Part shown: positions 35,489-47,082 of the stretch, piece after piece
How the letters are laid out: every line of letters begins with the position of its first letter
Position numbering within the stretch: position 1 is the first letter of the stretch
Source: Carya illinoinensis
Taxonomy: Eukaryota > Streptophyta > Magnoliopsida > Fagales > Juglandaceae
Direction: 5' to 3'
DNA length: 64,000 nucleotides
NCBI RefSeq assembly: GCF_018687715.1
Contig: NC_056755.1
Span: 29,321,001-29,385,000 of the forward strand
The notes under the pieces: model-generated
Told to the model about the DNA's origin: nothing
What the model saw: only the letters and a program-made list of their open reading frames with translations
The model's database searches: none
Made by a program: the position numbers and the translations under genes

Positions 35489-35634
35489 TCTGCTACATAT
35501 AATCATTTTTGTGTATTATTTATACACTTCACTAATATAATTGATCAAAATAGGTATTTTATATTTAAAAAAATAATGCAAATAATTATATTAATAGAGT
35601 GTGTAATGATTATGCAAAATGACTACACGTAAAC
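35489..35634. mobile_element. MITE, copy A
   Basis: The ends are inverted: TGCTACATATAATCATTTTT on the left against the reverse of AAAATGACTACACGTAA on the right, with CACTAATATAATTGAT inside. The same family recurs at 40555-40700. At about 145 bp, with no coding capacity, it fits a small inverted-repeat DNA transposon. Superfamily not determined. Confidence 0.65.
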
Positions 35635-38298
35635 TTTTTATTTTTTTAATAATTTTTTTTAGAAAACATACATGCATAAAAAATAAATAAATAAATAAAA
35701 GGTCATTGTACCTATCAATACATTGGGGGTACACTTTTTGATACCAATAGTCTTATTCTTAGAGTGGCTCTACGGCCACACATGAGATCCCAATAAGTTC
35801 AATTTTTTCTTAATTTTTTTTATCTATGTTTTTAATATTTTAAAATATTTTTAAAAAAAATACAACATCATAAAACCGACACTATCTTAAATTCTTAATT
35901 ACTAAGTAAAGAAAAAGAAAAACATCAATGTCGAGATCCCCAATCAAGATCTCCGTTTTGTGGCTTTAGTTTTTCCGTTATTCTTAACAATTTAGAAGTT
36001 GATATTCAGGAAGGCAACATTAGTCAAACCACTTTCGTTACTATCCGCAGATAAAGAGATAAATGTAGCCTGTAGGTAAAGAAAGTGCATGTGCAAAGGA
36101 ATATACACTACTTTTAAGATTTGCCGTAAGCGTTGGCTGGCTGCTGGGTGTCTTTGGTGGGGCTGAAAGGGCATTAATTTCCAAAATTCGTACCAACTCA
36201 CCCCCTTGCGTTTTCTGTCAGATTGATAGTCAATAATTGCAACCAAACAAAACAAAAAATAAATCATTTGAGGTCCATCTTCGGTGCTTGCTTCACATTT
36301 AAGATTAACGAGTAAAATGAGATATAAATAAAGTTTAAATATAATTTATATTAAAGTATTATTTTTATTTTAAATTTTTAAAAATTAAATTATTTATTAT
36401 AATTAATTTTAAAATTAAAAAAATTATAATAATTAAATTAGATAAAAATGACATGAAATAAAATAAAATAAGTTGATCTACTTTCTTAATTCAACTGAAA
36501 GAACTAATAACATCCTTATCGTGGATGATCAACGTCGTACGTGGTGTCGCGTGCGGATCCATCTGGGAGTACTTATCCGTATAGGCACGGCTGCTAATTT
36601 GGAAGGCATGTATTATCTGATGAAAAATGCTATGATATCCTCTTTCTGTGCTTCTTTAAAGTGACCGCTGGTCACAAATCTTTTTTTTTTTTTTTTTTGT
36701 TTTTAATTAATAATTAAAAAAAAATTTTAAATATATTAATATTTTTTATATTTTTTAAAAATATTTAAATATATTAAAATAATTTTAAAAAAAATAATTA
36801 TTCGATCAAAATGAACGATACACTCTGATCGGCAGTAGCACCGTCCATTGTCTGATCTTTTGATAGCGGCGCCCTTGGGTGCATGGGCTAGCTGCTAGCT
36901 AGTAGCCTTGACTATAATTTTTTTTATTTTCTTCTAAAATTTTCAATATTTTCAACTGACGTGATGTTTAACTAGATTTGTTTTTTATTTTTTATTTTTA
37001 AAGTTGATACGTGATTTTCCACAATAGAATAACAGGACATTTAGAATAATTGTACTTCTCATTTTCATCCATTATATATTATTTTTATTTTTATTTTTTT
37101 ATAATAAATATATAGTGTATGAATGATAATTAAAAAAATTTAGTTAATTTAATTAACATAAAATAAAATAAAAATAATAAAAAATAATTTTAAAATATAT
37201 AAAATGTATATTATAAGATGATGAGTAGCATTTTTAAAACATTTATTATGATCAAACTATATATTGTTTGAGTGATTGTTATGCTTTTTTTTGAAAGATT
37301 ATCAGTTTGAAATTAAAAAGATGAGGCAGAAATACGATGAGGGTGCTTCTCAGCCCTCAACGCGTCTCCTTTAGTATAATTTTAGTGCATTGTAAATTTT
37401 TTTTTATATTTCTCAAATATTAAAAAATAAATAATAAAAACACAAAGTAATTAATAATAACTTTTAAAATTTAAAAAAACAAATAAATATGCTAACACTA
37501 GTGGTTAACTTGAGGGAGGCAAGTTGAGATGAGAACCAAACATTTTCAAGATTGATCTTGTGGAAGAGTTTGTGAAAATCAGTTTCCTTGACGGCACTGA
37601 ACGGATGTGACAAAAAGCTACTACAGTATGATATGAGATAGCAGAGTACCAAGTTTGGCTTATCTACTTCGTAAGCAACGCCTCAACCTCGTTGGCTTCT
37701 GAAAACATCTCAAGCGCGATATGATGATGTTCTCATGAATATAAACAACTTTTAAAAATGGATCTCATTTGTTTTGAGGAAATTAATTTATGATCAAACG
37801 GAAAGCACCGATGATAAGAAATTGTACTCGATTCTATCTTTATAAACCCAACTCCTTTTTCCCTTTTCACTTTTTATTTCCTGCCGCCTAAGTATAGAAT
37901 ATGTATACATAAGCACTAGAGTGAGTGCATTCAATAATTAATTAGGGGGTCCACAATAAAATAATGGTACGGGATCCTGTTGATACAACTGCTCCATTAA
38001 TTTGATTGATTAATAAAAAATTCTATAAATTAAAATATTTTTTTTAGTGATCAATGTACCGGGACGTGCATCCCCTGTGTGCAGGCACAGGCTTTGGTTG
38101 GATTAGCATGGTTTGCGATTCTGATCACAGCTTGACTGTAATGGTGATCATGCTGGGATTCAGTTAATGTATGCCTAGCAATACCAACGACTCTAAAACT
38201 ATTGCAGGAAAAAAAAATGCAAAAATAATATCATATATGGGTTATTAAAAGAGGATTTTATTAGATGTATTTGAGCTTTTGAATGTTGGTTCGACAGT
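35635..38298. other. AT-rich intergenic region, no gene seen
   Basis: Long A/T runs and no convincing ORF. The frames at 35992-36267 (minus), 36473-36664 (plus) and 37464-37652 (minus) have no recognised domain. It may include distal regulatory sequence of the gene at 38666, but I see nothing specific. Confidence 0.5.
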
Positions 38299-38665
38299 TC
38301 AACTGTCTATTTCTTTGATACCGATGATATAAGGAAACTCCACCAAGCTGCTGCAAATCAAAAGGCCGCAAAAAGGACTGATGTTTCCAATTTCAAGTAC
38401 TGGAAGCTCTTTCATGGATGATGAATAGTTTGTTCCAGTAGCAGTTGCTGTTATTATGGCCCACTTATAATAATTGTGGGTAACAGTGGACAAACAGTGA
38501 CTATTGCACCAAACAGAGACTATTTTGATAAGAGATTCAAAAAAATAAAAAAAAAAGGAAAATGGAAAAGAGCACAAGGTGAAATGAAGGTTTTGCAATG
38601 GAAAACCAACAAGTACATAATGTATGTACAGTTTCATAGAAACTTTTCTTGCAGAAAACTAAAGC
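38299..38665 (-). other. Likely 3' UTR and downstream flank of the host gene
   Basis: Sequence just downstream of the stop at 38666. The open frame at 38637-38299 has low-complexity Phe/Ser runs and is not credible as a gene. No canonical AATAAA could be assigned with confidence. Confidence 0.35.
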
Positions 38666-39406
38666 CTAATCCTCCAAAAGTCTAACCCAATTACCACGCA
38701 ATACAGCTCGAGCTGTAGTATACCTTAGATCCCTTGTACGTGAAGTAGTATTCTCCCATAATCTGACGACGTTGCCGTTTAGCACCCTCAAGTCCTGATA
38801 CCTGTACCAGCCCTTCTCTCCCGTTTTCGTCCTCAGCTCTCTCTCCCAACTCTCCCACCACTTTCCAATACTGTGGCACTCATCCCCACCTCTCTCCTCC
38901 CAGTAGTAGTACTCGTCATTCTCCGCCGCTAGCTCGCCGTTGCCTTTCTGATCAGCATCTTTACCGTACACTGCAACAAACTTCGTGCCCTTGGTCACCC
39001 CGTCAAGTCCAACTTCTCCGGCCACTATTCCGTTCGCCGGAGCTGGAGCTGGTGGCTCGTCAGCAGAGACGTTGGTGACCGATGTCTCGGGAACCGGCGC
39101 GGGCCGAGTCGGGCTTCGATCATTGCCATGGGACTGTTTAGAGCCGCGGAATCTCAAGCAAACTGCTGACGCTATGACCCCACCGGAGGTTCTGATCTTC
39201 CATAAGCTAACGGCGGCGGTTAGGACGGCGACCCACGTCCATAGATTATTAACGGCGGTTAGGAAGCCAAGGCTCAGATAGTCAAGAGCGAGCGCTTCAA
39301 GACTAGACTCTAACACGTTCATGTTGAAGGAAAACCTTAAAAGGGTCATCTGGGTCTTTGGTTTTCGGTTGTGTGGGCGTGCGTGGGAAAATAGGAGGAG
39401 GAACAC
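38666..39406 (-). CDS. Uncharacterised plant protein with one predicted membrane segment
   Basis: This is the only non-transposon gene I can support. The open frame is 246 codons. A better start is the third Met at 39322 (MNVLESSLEALALDYLSLG), giving 218 aa; Met20 at 39349 is the alternative. Near its N-terminus is a hydrophobic stretch, LGFLTAVNNLWTWVAVLTAA, followed by basic SLWKIR, so a single membrane anchor is likely. A Pro/Ala-rich, low-complexity middle (PTRPAPVPETS, PPAPAPANG) leads to an acidic and Trp-rich C-terminus (EYYYWEERGGDE, GKWWESWERELRTKTGEKG, RVLNGNVVRLWE) that looks folded. It is visibly GC-richer than its flanks and uninterrupted, unlike everything around it. I do not recognise a named family; function unknown. 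Confidence 0.75.
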   Translation of the reverse strand: MFLLLFSHARPHNRKPKTQMTLLRFSFNMNVLESSLEALALDYLSLGFLTAVNNLWTWVAVLTAAVSLWKIRTSGGVIASAVCLRFRGSKQSHGNDRSPTRPAPVPETSVTNVSADEPPAPAPANGIVAGEVGLDGVTKGTKFVAVYGKDADQKGNGELAAENDEYYYWEERGGDECHSIGKWWESWERELRTKTGEKGWYRYQDLRVLNGNVVRLWENTTSRTRDLRYTTARAVLRGNWVRLLED

Positions 39407-39454
39407 GAGGAGGTCTTAGCTAGCTAGGTCTAGTCTGGTAAGGATTTTACGGGG

Positions 39455-39476
39455 GAGTTGAGACATAAATAGGAAC
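39455..39476 (-). promoter_or_regulatory. Possible TATA box of the 38666-39406 gene
   Basis: The minus strand reads TTCCTATTTATGTCTC, a TATA-like CTATTTAT, about 130-150 bp upstream of the preferred start at 39322. It would give a 5' UTR of about 110 bp. This is position and similarity only. Confidence 0.35.
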
Positions 39477-39539
39477 CCTTGGATGGGAGATGTCGTGGGT
39501 GGGGATCTGACGGAGATACCGAGAATCGAGAACTAAGAT

Positions 39540-40554
39540 GCCAATTGCCGAGTTAGATCCAAAATTTATACCGAATTTTTTAAATTTATGCTTTTTTTTC
39601 TTCTTTTGAAAAATGTTAGTAGAGCTTTTAAATTTATCGTTAATGTATTTTAAATTCTTTAAACTCTTTAATTTAATAGTTAAGAAAACAATTATTAATA
39701 AAATTACATATTTTATTTTAATGATTAAGAATATTAAAAAAATGTTTAAAAATAATAAGTCTCACATTTGTTATAAGTGTTGGGAGTGCCGCTACCAACA
39801 TCCATTTCTCTTTGGCGGCCGCACACTTGTAAGGTCAGCAATGGATCCCTCAAACTGCATCAATATCAGTCCACTTGAGTTCTGCTGTTATCATAATGGT
39901 TCATATATTATAATATTATTATATCATATTATTTATTAAGAAAAAATGATTACATATTTAGATATTTAGATTTCTAGTAATTTTTTTTTATAATTCAAAG
40001 AGATAAAAATAGCACTGTATTAAAACTTATGCGTAGGCAATGTAAATTCGAGTAAATTCAAAGAGATTTCTACTATTTTTCTTCTTTAGAAAAGCTAATA
40101 GCCTAATAGGCAATGCCACTTCAGATAGAGGGGTCTATTTTACGGATTAGAATGATTTGCAATTTTATGTTGAAAACCTTTTACATGCCTGAAATCAGAG
40201 TGTGGTATATAAAGCTTTTTGAGAGAAAAATTATGAAAACTCTTATTTTTGTAAAAATGTTTTTAAAAAAATGAGCTCCATTATTCTAAAGTTTTTACAA
40301 TATACTGTTATCGTAATATAATTTAATTTAAAATTTAAATTTTATAAATAAAAAATATATATAATAAATAATAGAAAAAAAACAGCTCCTGCCCCGCACA
40401 CAAATCCCAACTGACCACGACGTATGAACGAAATCGAGAAGGCTGGTTCCGCCTATCGAAATTGATCTTTGTCCTGATTGGTAATCCCATCGATTGAAAG
40501 ATTGAGAGACTATTGTAAGTGGGCCTCTTTGTTTCGATCGGCTATATTTTCAAT
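39540..40554. other. AT-rich intergenic region, no gene seen
   Basis: No domain in any frame. The 108-codon frame at 39613-39939 is Lys/Ile-rich and probably chance. Confidence 0.45.
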
Positions 40555-40700
40555 AACAAAAATTTTATTTATAATTATTTTTTTATATTTTTTTATACAC
40601 TTTATTGATATAATTAGTTATATATTAAAAAAATTAATATAACCAATCATATTAGTGAAATACTTAAAAAATACACAAAAATGATTATATGTAACATTAT
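40555..40700. mobile_element. MITE, copy B
   Basis: The reverse complement begins TGTTACATATAATCATTTTT and contains CACTAATATGATTGGTTATA, matching copy A at 35489. The left arm (ATTTTATTTATAATTATTT) is the imperfect inverted end. Confidence 0.65.
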
Positions 40701-40819
40701 TCATTAGTGGTACGAAAAACAAAGTTTAATTATAAAGTTTTAATGAAAGGTTAAGTTATATAGTTTATATTATAAAAAGATTAGTCAATTATATAATTAA
40801 AACTTCATTTGAACACTTT

Positions 40820-42850
40820 TTATAGAGATATGAATGTGCTTCAAGACAGGTTCTTAACAAACAGAAGGCATCTATGCTGTTAAGCAAGAATACTCACATG
40901 AATGCTAAAAAACTAATTACTTAGTATGCTCATGGGGGTGGTGTGTAGGAATTATAACAAGTATTTGAGCTTGCCTATTGTAGTAGGAAGATCTAAATAT
41001 AATACATTTCGAGGTTTGAAAGAGAAAATATAGAGAAGAATAGCAAGCTGGAAATCTATGTTACTTTCCAAGGCAAGTAAAGAAATCTTTGTTATGAGTG
41101 TACTTCAAGCAATCTCAGCTTATACTATAAGTGTTTTTAAGTTGCCACATGTTTTCTTAAAGGAGATTGAAGCTATGATTTCTCAATTTTTGTGGAAAAA
41201 CAATAAAGATAGGAAGGGAATTCATTGGAAAAGTTGGGAACAGCTAGGACAAGTGAAAAACAAGGGAGGACTTGGTTTCAAGAGCTTAATCAGTTTCAAC
41301 AAAGCTTTATTAGCTAAGTAGGTTTGGAGGATTTTGCAAGAACCTTCTTCTTTAGTATTCTAGATTTTTAAACACAAGTATTTCCGAAACTGTCACATCT
41401 TTAAGTCTCTTATTAGATTCTCTCCTTCTCATATTTGGAGGAGTATTTGGTCTTCCTTGGATTTAGTTAAGGCAGGAGTTGTGCAGAGGGTAGGAAATGG
41501 GAAAAAAAATTAGAATTTGGCATGATAAGTGGCTTTCTCGACCCTCTACTTATAAGAACTCCTATGAATTCTCTTGGCTGTATTGACAAAGTTGCAAAAT
41601 TGATTAATAAAGAGAATCATGCATGGAAGACTGATGTGGTCAAATTAGTGTTTAATATGGAAGATGCTCAATTAATATATAGTTTGCCTAAAAGTTTCAT
41701 GGATGTTGATGATAGATTCATATGGGTGAAATCTCCAAAAGGGGTTTTGACTGTCAAGAGTGCCTACTTTGACGAACTTGAAATGCAAAGACAGATGAGA
41801 GGGCAATCTTCAAATGATTTTGCTAATGTTATGCAATGGAAGAAACTTTGGCAATTATAGGTTCCTAGTAAGGTCAAGCAATTTTTATGGAAGGCACTTC
41901 AAGGTGTTCTACCAACAAAGAGCTTGTTGCATAGGAAAACGATTGTTGAAGATGGTTGTTGTGCTATTTGCACTAGAGCTTATGAAACTATTTTGCATGT
42001 TCTTTGGACATTTCTTGTTGTAGAAGATGTATGGGGGGATTCAGTAAGTATTTGTAAGAAGTGGTATTTTGATTATGAGGATTTTTCTACTTTATGGAAG
42101 GATCTATTGCAAAAGCTAGAGGTGCAACAGCAGGAATATGTGGTTTCTGTATTTCATAAATTATGGACTCGTAGAAACAGATGGATGTTTGACCAAAAGT
42201 TTAAAGCCCCAACTGTTATATACACGTATGCAATTGATGAGATTGATTTATTTAAAGAGGTAATGCTAAATATGAAGAAGCATCATGCAGGTTCATCTTA
42301 ACAGGATTTACCAGTGGATAGAATTTGTTGGGCACTAGCATTGGAGCCTTTCTGCAAGGTTAATTTTGATGGAGCTTATGTTGCAGATAATGGTTTTATG
42401 GGAATTGGTGTTATCATTAGGAATTATTGTGGTGATGCAGAGGTCATCTTAGCTGCTCTTAGAGCACATGTTTCTTCTGTGCTACAAGCTAAATGTTATG
42501 CTTTATTACAGGCTATGCAACTGTGCCAAGAGTTGGGGATCTGTTATGTTATTTTTGAAGGTGATGCTAAAGTGGTAGTTGATAATATTCATGCTAGAGT
42601 CAAGAGTTGGTTAGGTCATTTGTTGAAGGATATTTAGTACATGTTATTAAGGCAGCCACATTGGAGATTAGTATTTGTTAAAAGAGAGGGGAATAAAGCA
42701 GCACATGCAACTGCTCAGTTATCAAAGACTTAAGTTTCAAAATCAATTTAGCTTGAGGATGGTCCATGGGAGGTTTCATCTATTATTTTGAGAGATAAAA
42801 GTTGTATTGTTTCTTCATGATTAATGAACATTCATTCATTAAAAAATAAA
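40820..42850 (+). pseudogene. LINE ORF2 3' fragment: RT end, zinc-RVT, RNase H
   Basis: 5'-truncated LINE. YNKYLSLPIVVGRSKYNTF near 40955 and SWKSMLLSKASKEIFVMSVL at 41048 are the segment after the RT core. KNKGGLGFKSLISFNKALLAK follows. The zinc-RVT block has FIWVKSPKGVLTVKSAYF near 41720, VPSKVKQFLWKALQGVLPT (41862) and CAICTRAYETILHVLW. RNase H reads VNFDGAYVADNG, with its catalytic Asp, from 42361 and runs to 42637. Stops at 41318, 41858 and 42299 break the frame. An A-rich tail near 42839-42860 may be its poly(A). It is a different family from the LINE at 28784. Confidence 0.88.
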
Positions 42851-43128
42851 AAAAATATTTGAACATTATAACGAGCAAGGATTAATCTTTTTTAAAAAAT
42901 ATGGGATCTTATTCACCACATATTCTTATTATTTATCATAATCAGGTATCACAATCTCTCCACTCGTATTCCCGAAGTCCTCATTAGGCCAATCTATTAT
43001 AGGCGGCGTGACTCAAGTCACTCACAATCTCCCCCTTGTATTTCTGATGTCCTCCTCAAGCTAGTTCATCGTAGGTGGCATGACTCAAATCCCACATTTT
43101 TTTGTTCCGCTTTGATACTATTTACAAC
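42206..43128. repeat. Tandem duplication, unit 1 (923 bp)
   Basis: The unit starts at GCCCCAA (42206) and contains LINE RNase H, the LINE tail and flanking sequence. It ends where GCCCCAA recurs at 43129. It has an extra segment of about 74 bp, near 43000-43075 (GTGACTCAAGTCACTCACAA), relative to unit 2. Confidence 0.88.
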
Positions 43129-43984
43129 GCCCCAATGTTATATACAAGTATGCAATTGATGAAATTGATTTATTTAAAGAGGTAATGCAAAATATGAACA
43201 AGCATCATGCAGGTCCAACTGAACAGGATTTACTAGTGGATAGAATTTGTTGGGCACTAGCATTGGAGCCTTTCTGCAAGGTTAATTTTGATGCAGCTTA
43301 TGTTGCAGATAATGGTTTTATGGGAATTGGCGTTATCATTAGGAATTATTGTGGTGATGCAGACGTCATCTTAGCTGCTCCTAGAGCACATGTTTCTTCT
43401 GTGCTACAAGCTGAATGTTATGCTTTATTATGGGCTATGCAACTGTGCCAAGAGTTGGGGATCTGTTATGTTATTTTTGAAGGTGATGCTAAGTTGATAA
43501 TATTCATGCTAGAGTCAATGATTGTTCTTGGTCAAGTCATTTGTTGAAGGACATTTAGTACATGTTATCAAGGCAGCTACATTGGAGATTAGTATTTGTT
43601 AAAAGAGAGGGGAATAAAGCAGCATGCAGTTGCTCAATTAGCAAAGACTTAAGTTTCAAAATTAGTTTAGCTTGAGGATGGTCCATGGAAGGTTTCATCT
43701 ATTATTTTGAGAGATAAAAGTTGTATTGTTTGTTCATGATTAATGAACATTCATTCATTAAAAAATAAATAAATCATTTGAACATTATAACGAACAAGGA
43801 TTCATCTTTTTTAAAAAATATGGGATCTTATTCACCATCTATTCTTATTATTTATCATAATCAGGTATCACAATCTCTCCACTCATATTCCCAAAGTCCA
43901 CATTAGGCCAATCTATCATAGGTGGCATGACTCAAATCTCACATTTTTTTGTTCCACTTTGATACTATTTATAACACCCTAATG
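43129..43984. repeat. Tandem duplication, unit 2
   Basis: This is a close copy of 42206-43128, lacking the 74-bp segment and with a few small deletions. The RNase H frame (43185-43547) has the same sequence but with NFDAAYVADNG, and a deletion shifts the frame near 43495. It ends at the equivalent phrase GATACTATTTATAACACC. The following 44000-44160 resembles the post-LINE flank again, so a third, more diverged partial unit is possible. Confidence 0.88.
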
Positions 43985-44166
43985 GAAGACCCAAGCCATG
44001 TGACCCGTACTCCAAAATGATTAATCAATAATACAATCGAAACCCTATTTGAATATTATAAAGAGCAAAAACTTCTCATTTCTAAAAAACGTGTAATATT
44101 ATACATGCACCACCTACTACTATCACTTATCAAAATGAAGTATCACAATGATTAAAAATAAAAAAT

Positions 44167-44170
<4 letters not shown>

Positions 44171-44228
<58 letters not shown>
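44171..44228. repeat. (AG)n microsatellite
   Basis: An uninterrupted run of 29 AG units. Likely polymorphic. Confidence 0.98.
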
Positions 44229-44230
<2 letters not shown>

Positions 44231-44955
44231 AAAAATAGTCACTTGGATACAAAATATTAATAGTGGCAACGATACAAACAACAAGGTACTATTATAGCCT
44301 AAAAAACCTACATTGGCATTATAAACTATTGAGGCCTGAGGCTACTTGGTGGAGGCACTATTCAACAGTCAAGTCAGTGAACGAGATCAGGACAAGGACT
44401 ACTCATTCGACTTCCTCCATAATGTCTTTAATAATGTTCATAAAGTGTTGTTTCCCACTAATTGAAAAGAAGGGAATGGATAAGAAAGCTATTGTTCCTT
44501 GTATCTCTTCTCCACTTCCTCCAAGCTCTGAATCTCCTTGTGATACTTATAAATGCCATATGTAGACCTACACACCCATTCAAAAGACAGTTAAAACTAT
44601 TGACAATGTACGTCCAAGGTATATGAAAGGCTGCAGAAGTACAAATTATCTGTATTTGAACAAGTTTATGCCATAGGAAACCAGGGAATGGAGATGGCAT
44701 TTGCGTCGAATATGCAATCACCTTAGAGCTAACTATATTCTATTTACATATGCTAATTCAATAACACACTTTGAACCCTTGTCAATCATTGTGTGGATCC
44801 TATGAAAATAATTAATTTCCATATGGTTCTATTTAGTTCAATTTTTGCATGGCAATGGTAAGATCTTAGTTTTACTAGGCACAAGACTCAAGACTCTTGA
44901 ATTCTTTGTCTAGGTATAATTCACATATTTTGAAAGAGTTAAATTTAATTTGTCC
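44229..44955. other. Interval without recognised gene
   Basis: The frames at 44263-44565 (plus) and 44458-44721 (minus) show no domain. Confidence 0.4.
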
Positions 44956-45722
44956 CAAAAATTGTGTGTAAAGGCTTAAATTAGTGGCTTGGATGAAGCC
45001 ACCTGTTGGTTGGGTGAAATTAAATTGTCATGGCAGTTGTAGTGGGAAATCGGGGAGCTCGGGAGGAAGTGGAGTGATTAGAGTTGTACTGGGCATGGTG
45101 AAGGTTTCTTTTTCTGCTCATTTCGGAGTAAGCACTAATAATGTAGCGGAGATGAGGGCCATTTTAGAAGGGATTCACCTATGCAAAAGTCTCAATTGTG
45201 ATAATGTGATCATAGAAAGTGACTCCGATCCAAAGTGGTAGTGGAATGGCTTTTGGGAGGGAGATGCTCTTTGTGGTATTTATGGGACTTTTGGGAGGAT
45301 TTATTGGCCAAGCTAGTGCGGATTAATTTATGGTGGTTCATCAATATTGCAAAGGTAATCAGGAGACTGATTTTCTTGCAAGGCAAGGAGAGATGGGGAG
45401 GAATATTACCCACACAAGCTATCAGAATTTACCTCAGCTTCTGTAAGCATAAGGCATAGTTTGGCTTGATAAATTGGGTCTTCCAAATTTTAGAAATTAA
45501 TTTATTGCTATGTTTGATTGTTTTTCTATCATTTTATTGTTTGTTGCTAGGTGTGTTTCCAGGTTACAAGAATTTATTGATTTATTTATTGGTTTGTAAT
45601 TCTTTGGTAATAAGGTTGAGTTGGATGGACATGTAACCATGGTTTTCTTCCCCATAAGTGAGGGATTATTATAAATTTGAGAGGGATCACTCTTGGACAT
45701 GTGACCCTGACTCTTAAAAAAA
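44956..45722 (+). pseudogene. LINE RNase H fragment and 3' tail
   Basis: The open start 44984-45241 reads MKPPVGWVKLNCHGSCSGKS, SSGGSGVIRVVLGMVKVSF, TNNVAEMRAILEGIHLCKS and NVIIESDS, the RNase H domain that ends many plant LINE ORF2 proteins. The first catalytic Asp is replaced (NCHGS for NxDGS). After a frameshift near 45235 it continues as SKVVVEWLLGGRCSLWYL. The 3' UTR has GGATCACTCTTGGACATGTG and ends in an A run near 45715, closely matching the minus-strand LINE tail at 49537-49600, so both belong to one family. Confidence 0.85.
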
Positions 45723-47010
45723 ACAAGACTTAAGAGCTCGTTTCTTAATTTTATCAAGCATATACCTAGTTAGTATAGATATATTTTAGCAAGTCACTGT
45801 AGGAATCCCCAAAAAGCAACCTGCTACAAACAAAGCAATTTCAATCTTTTGTGTTTGCTTCAACAAAATCACATCAACAAGATAATATAACTATGGATTG
45901 TATATGCTTCCTAAAAAACCAAATAGTATAGAATCCTAAAAGGTAGGAATTCCCAAGGAATTCCCAAGCCTACTAAAGTTTGCAGATACAGTCAACAAAC
46001 TAAGCTTCAAAGAGAGCACAACACGATGTGCAGTACAAATTTCCTAAGGATTTAGTAATAGAATGTGGTTTCTTTATATAAGTTAAGCACAACCTTTGTT
46101 TGTACAAAAGAAGAAAAATCACAATATAGATCTGTTTGAATACTACGTAGAGAGCACAACTCCAAGTGGGAAACTTCAGAACATGCAATAAAGCAGATAT
46201 AACACAGTTTACTAAAGATAGCATAACACACTAATTTTTTTCCACACCATGGAAGTTCAGATTAGGGACATCTAAACTTGGATAACACAATGTACTAAAG
46301 ACAACATAAAACAATTTACTATTTTCAAATATCAAAACTTCAAGAAGCAATAAACAATACAACACATCCAACCCCACATAGCAGATCCACTACACACAAA
46401 CAACACATACAACAAAGCAAATATAGCATAGTAGAGGACAAGAGTCGAGACAATGCACACAATAGAGCATAAGACCACATCTGAACATGAAAAAACCATT
46501 CTTCAATCTTCCTCTTTCAAAAATCTTCAAAGCCATAAGCATAATAAACATAAACTGAAATTCATCAAAATAAACAAGAAACTAAAGTATTCAAAACTGA
46601 AATAAAATGCCAAACAGAAATTGAAGGGTCATGATCATAGTAAACAGGATTTAAATGGACCATGTTTGCACTACAGAACTATACAAATACTACACCAAAT
46701 TTTGACAACCAAAGCGACAACATGAATATTTTTCTATTAGTATTCAGGCAAGCACACCCCAAGTTGTGGAGTATTCAAGTAGTTTTATCTCTATTGGCTT
46801 AAAATCTCTTTTGGAAAAACCCACTCGGAAACTATGCCCTTTTACCTATGATATAATACAGAGAACCCAACTGGAGTTTAGGCATAAACCAAGAGTAAAT
46901 AAAAAATACAACAAATCACAAAACACAGAGCAAATCACAAAAACTGTGTGAGATGTTGAAGGCATAAAACCTAGCAGCAAATGGCTAGCCCCCAAACCCA
47001 ACTCAGTCAA
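45723..47010. other. AT-rich interval, no gene seen
   Basis: A/C-rich sequence on the plus strand with no supported ORF. It is probably old repeat sequence. Confidence 0.4.
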
Positions 47011-47013
47011 CCA

Positions 47014-47028
47014 CATATATATATATAA

Positions 47029-47071
<43 letters not shown>
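47014..47071. repeat. (TA)n(GA)n compound microsatellite
   Basis: TA units with one interruption run to about 47043, then AG units run to about 47071. Confidence 0.95.
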
Positions 47072-47073
<2 letters not shown>

Positions 47074-47082
47074 TCAATTACT

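Noticed and set aside
35992..36267. 91-codon minus-strand ORF as a small host gene
   Set aside because: No domain, no GC rise, and no supportable promoter or start context.
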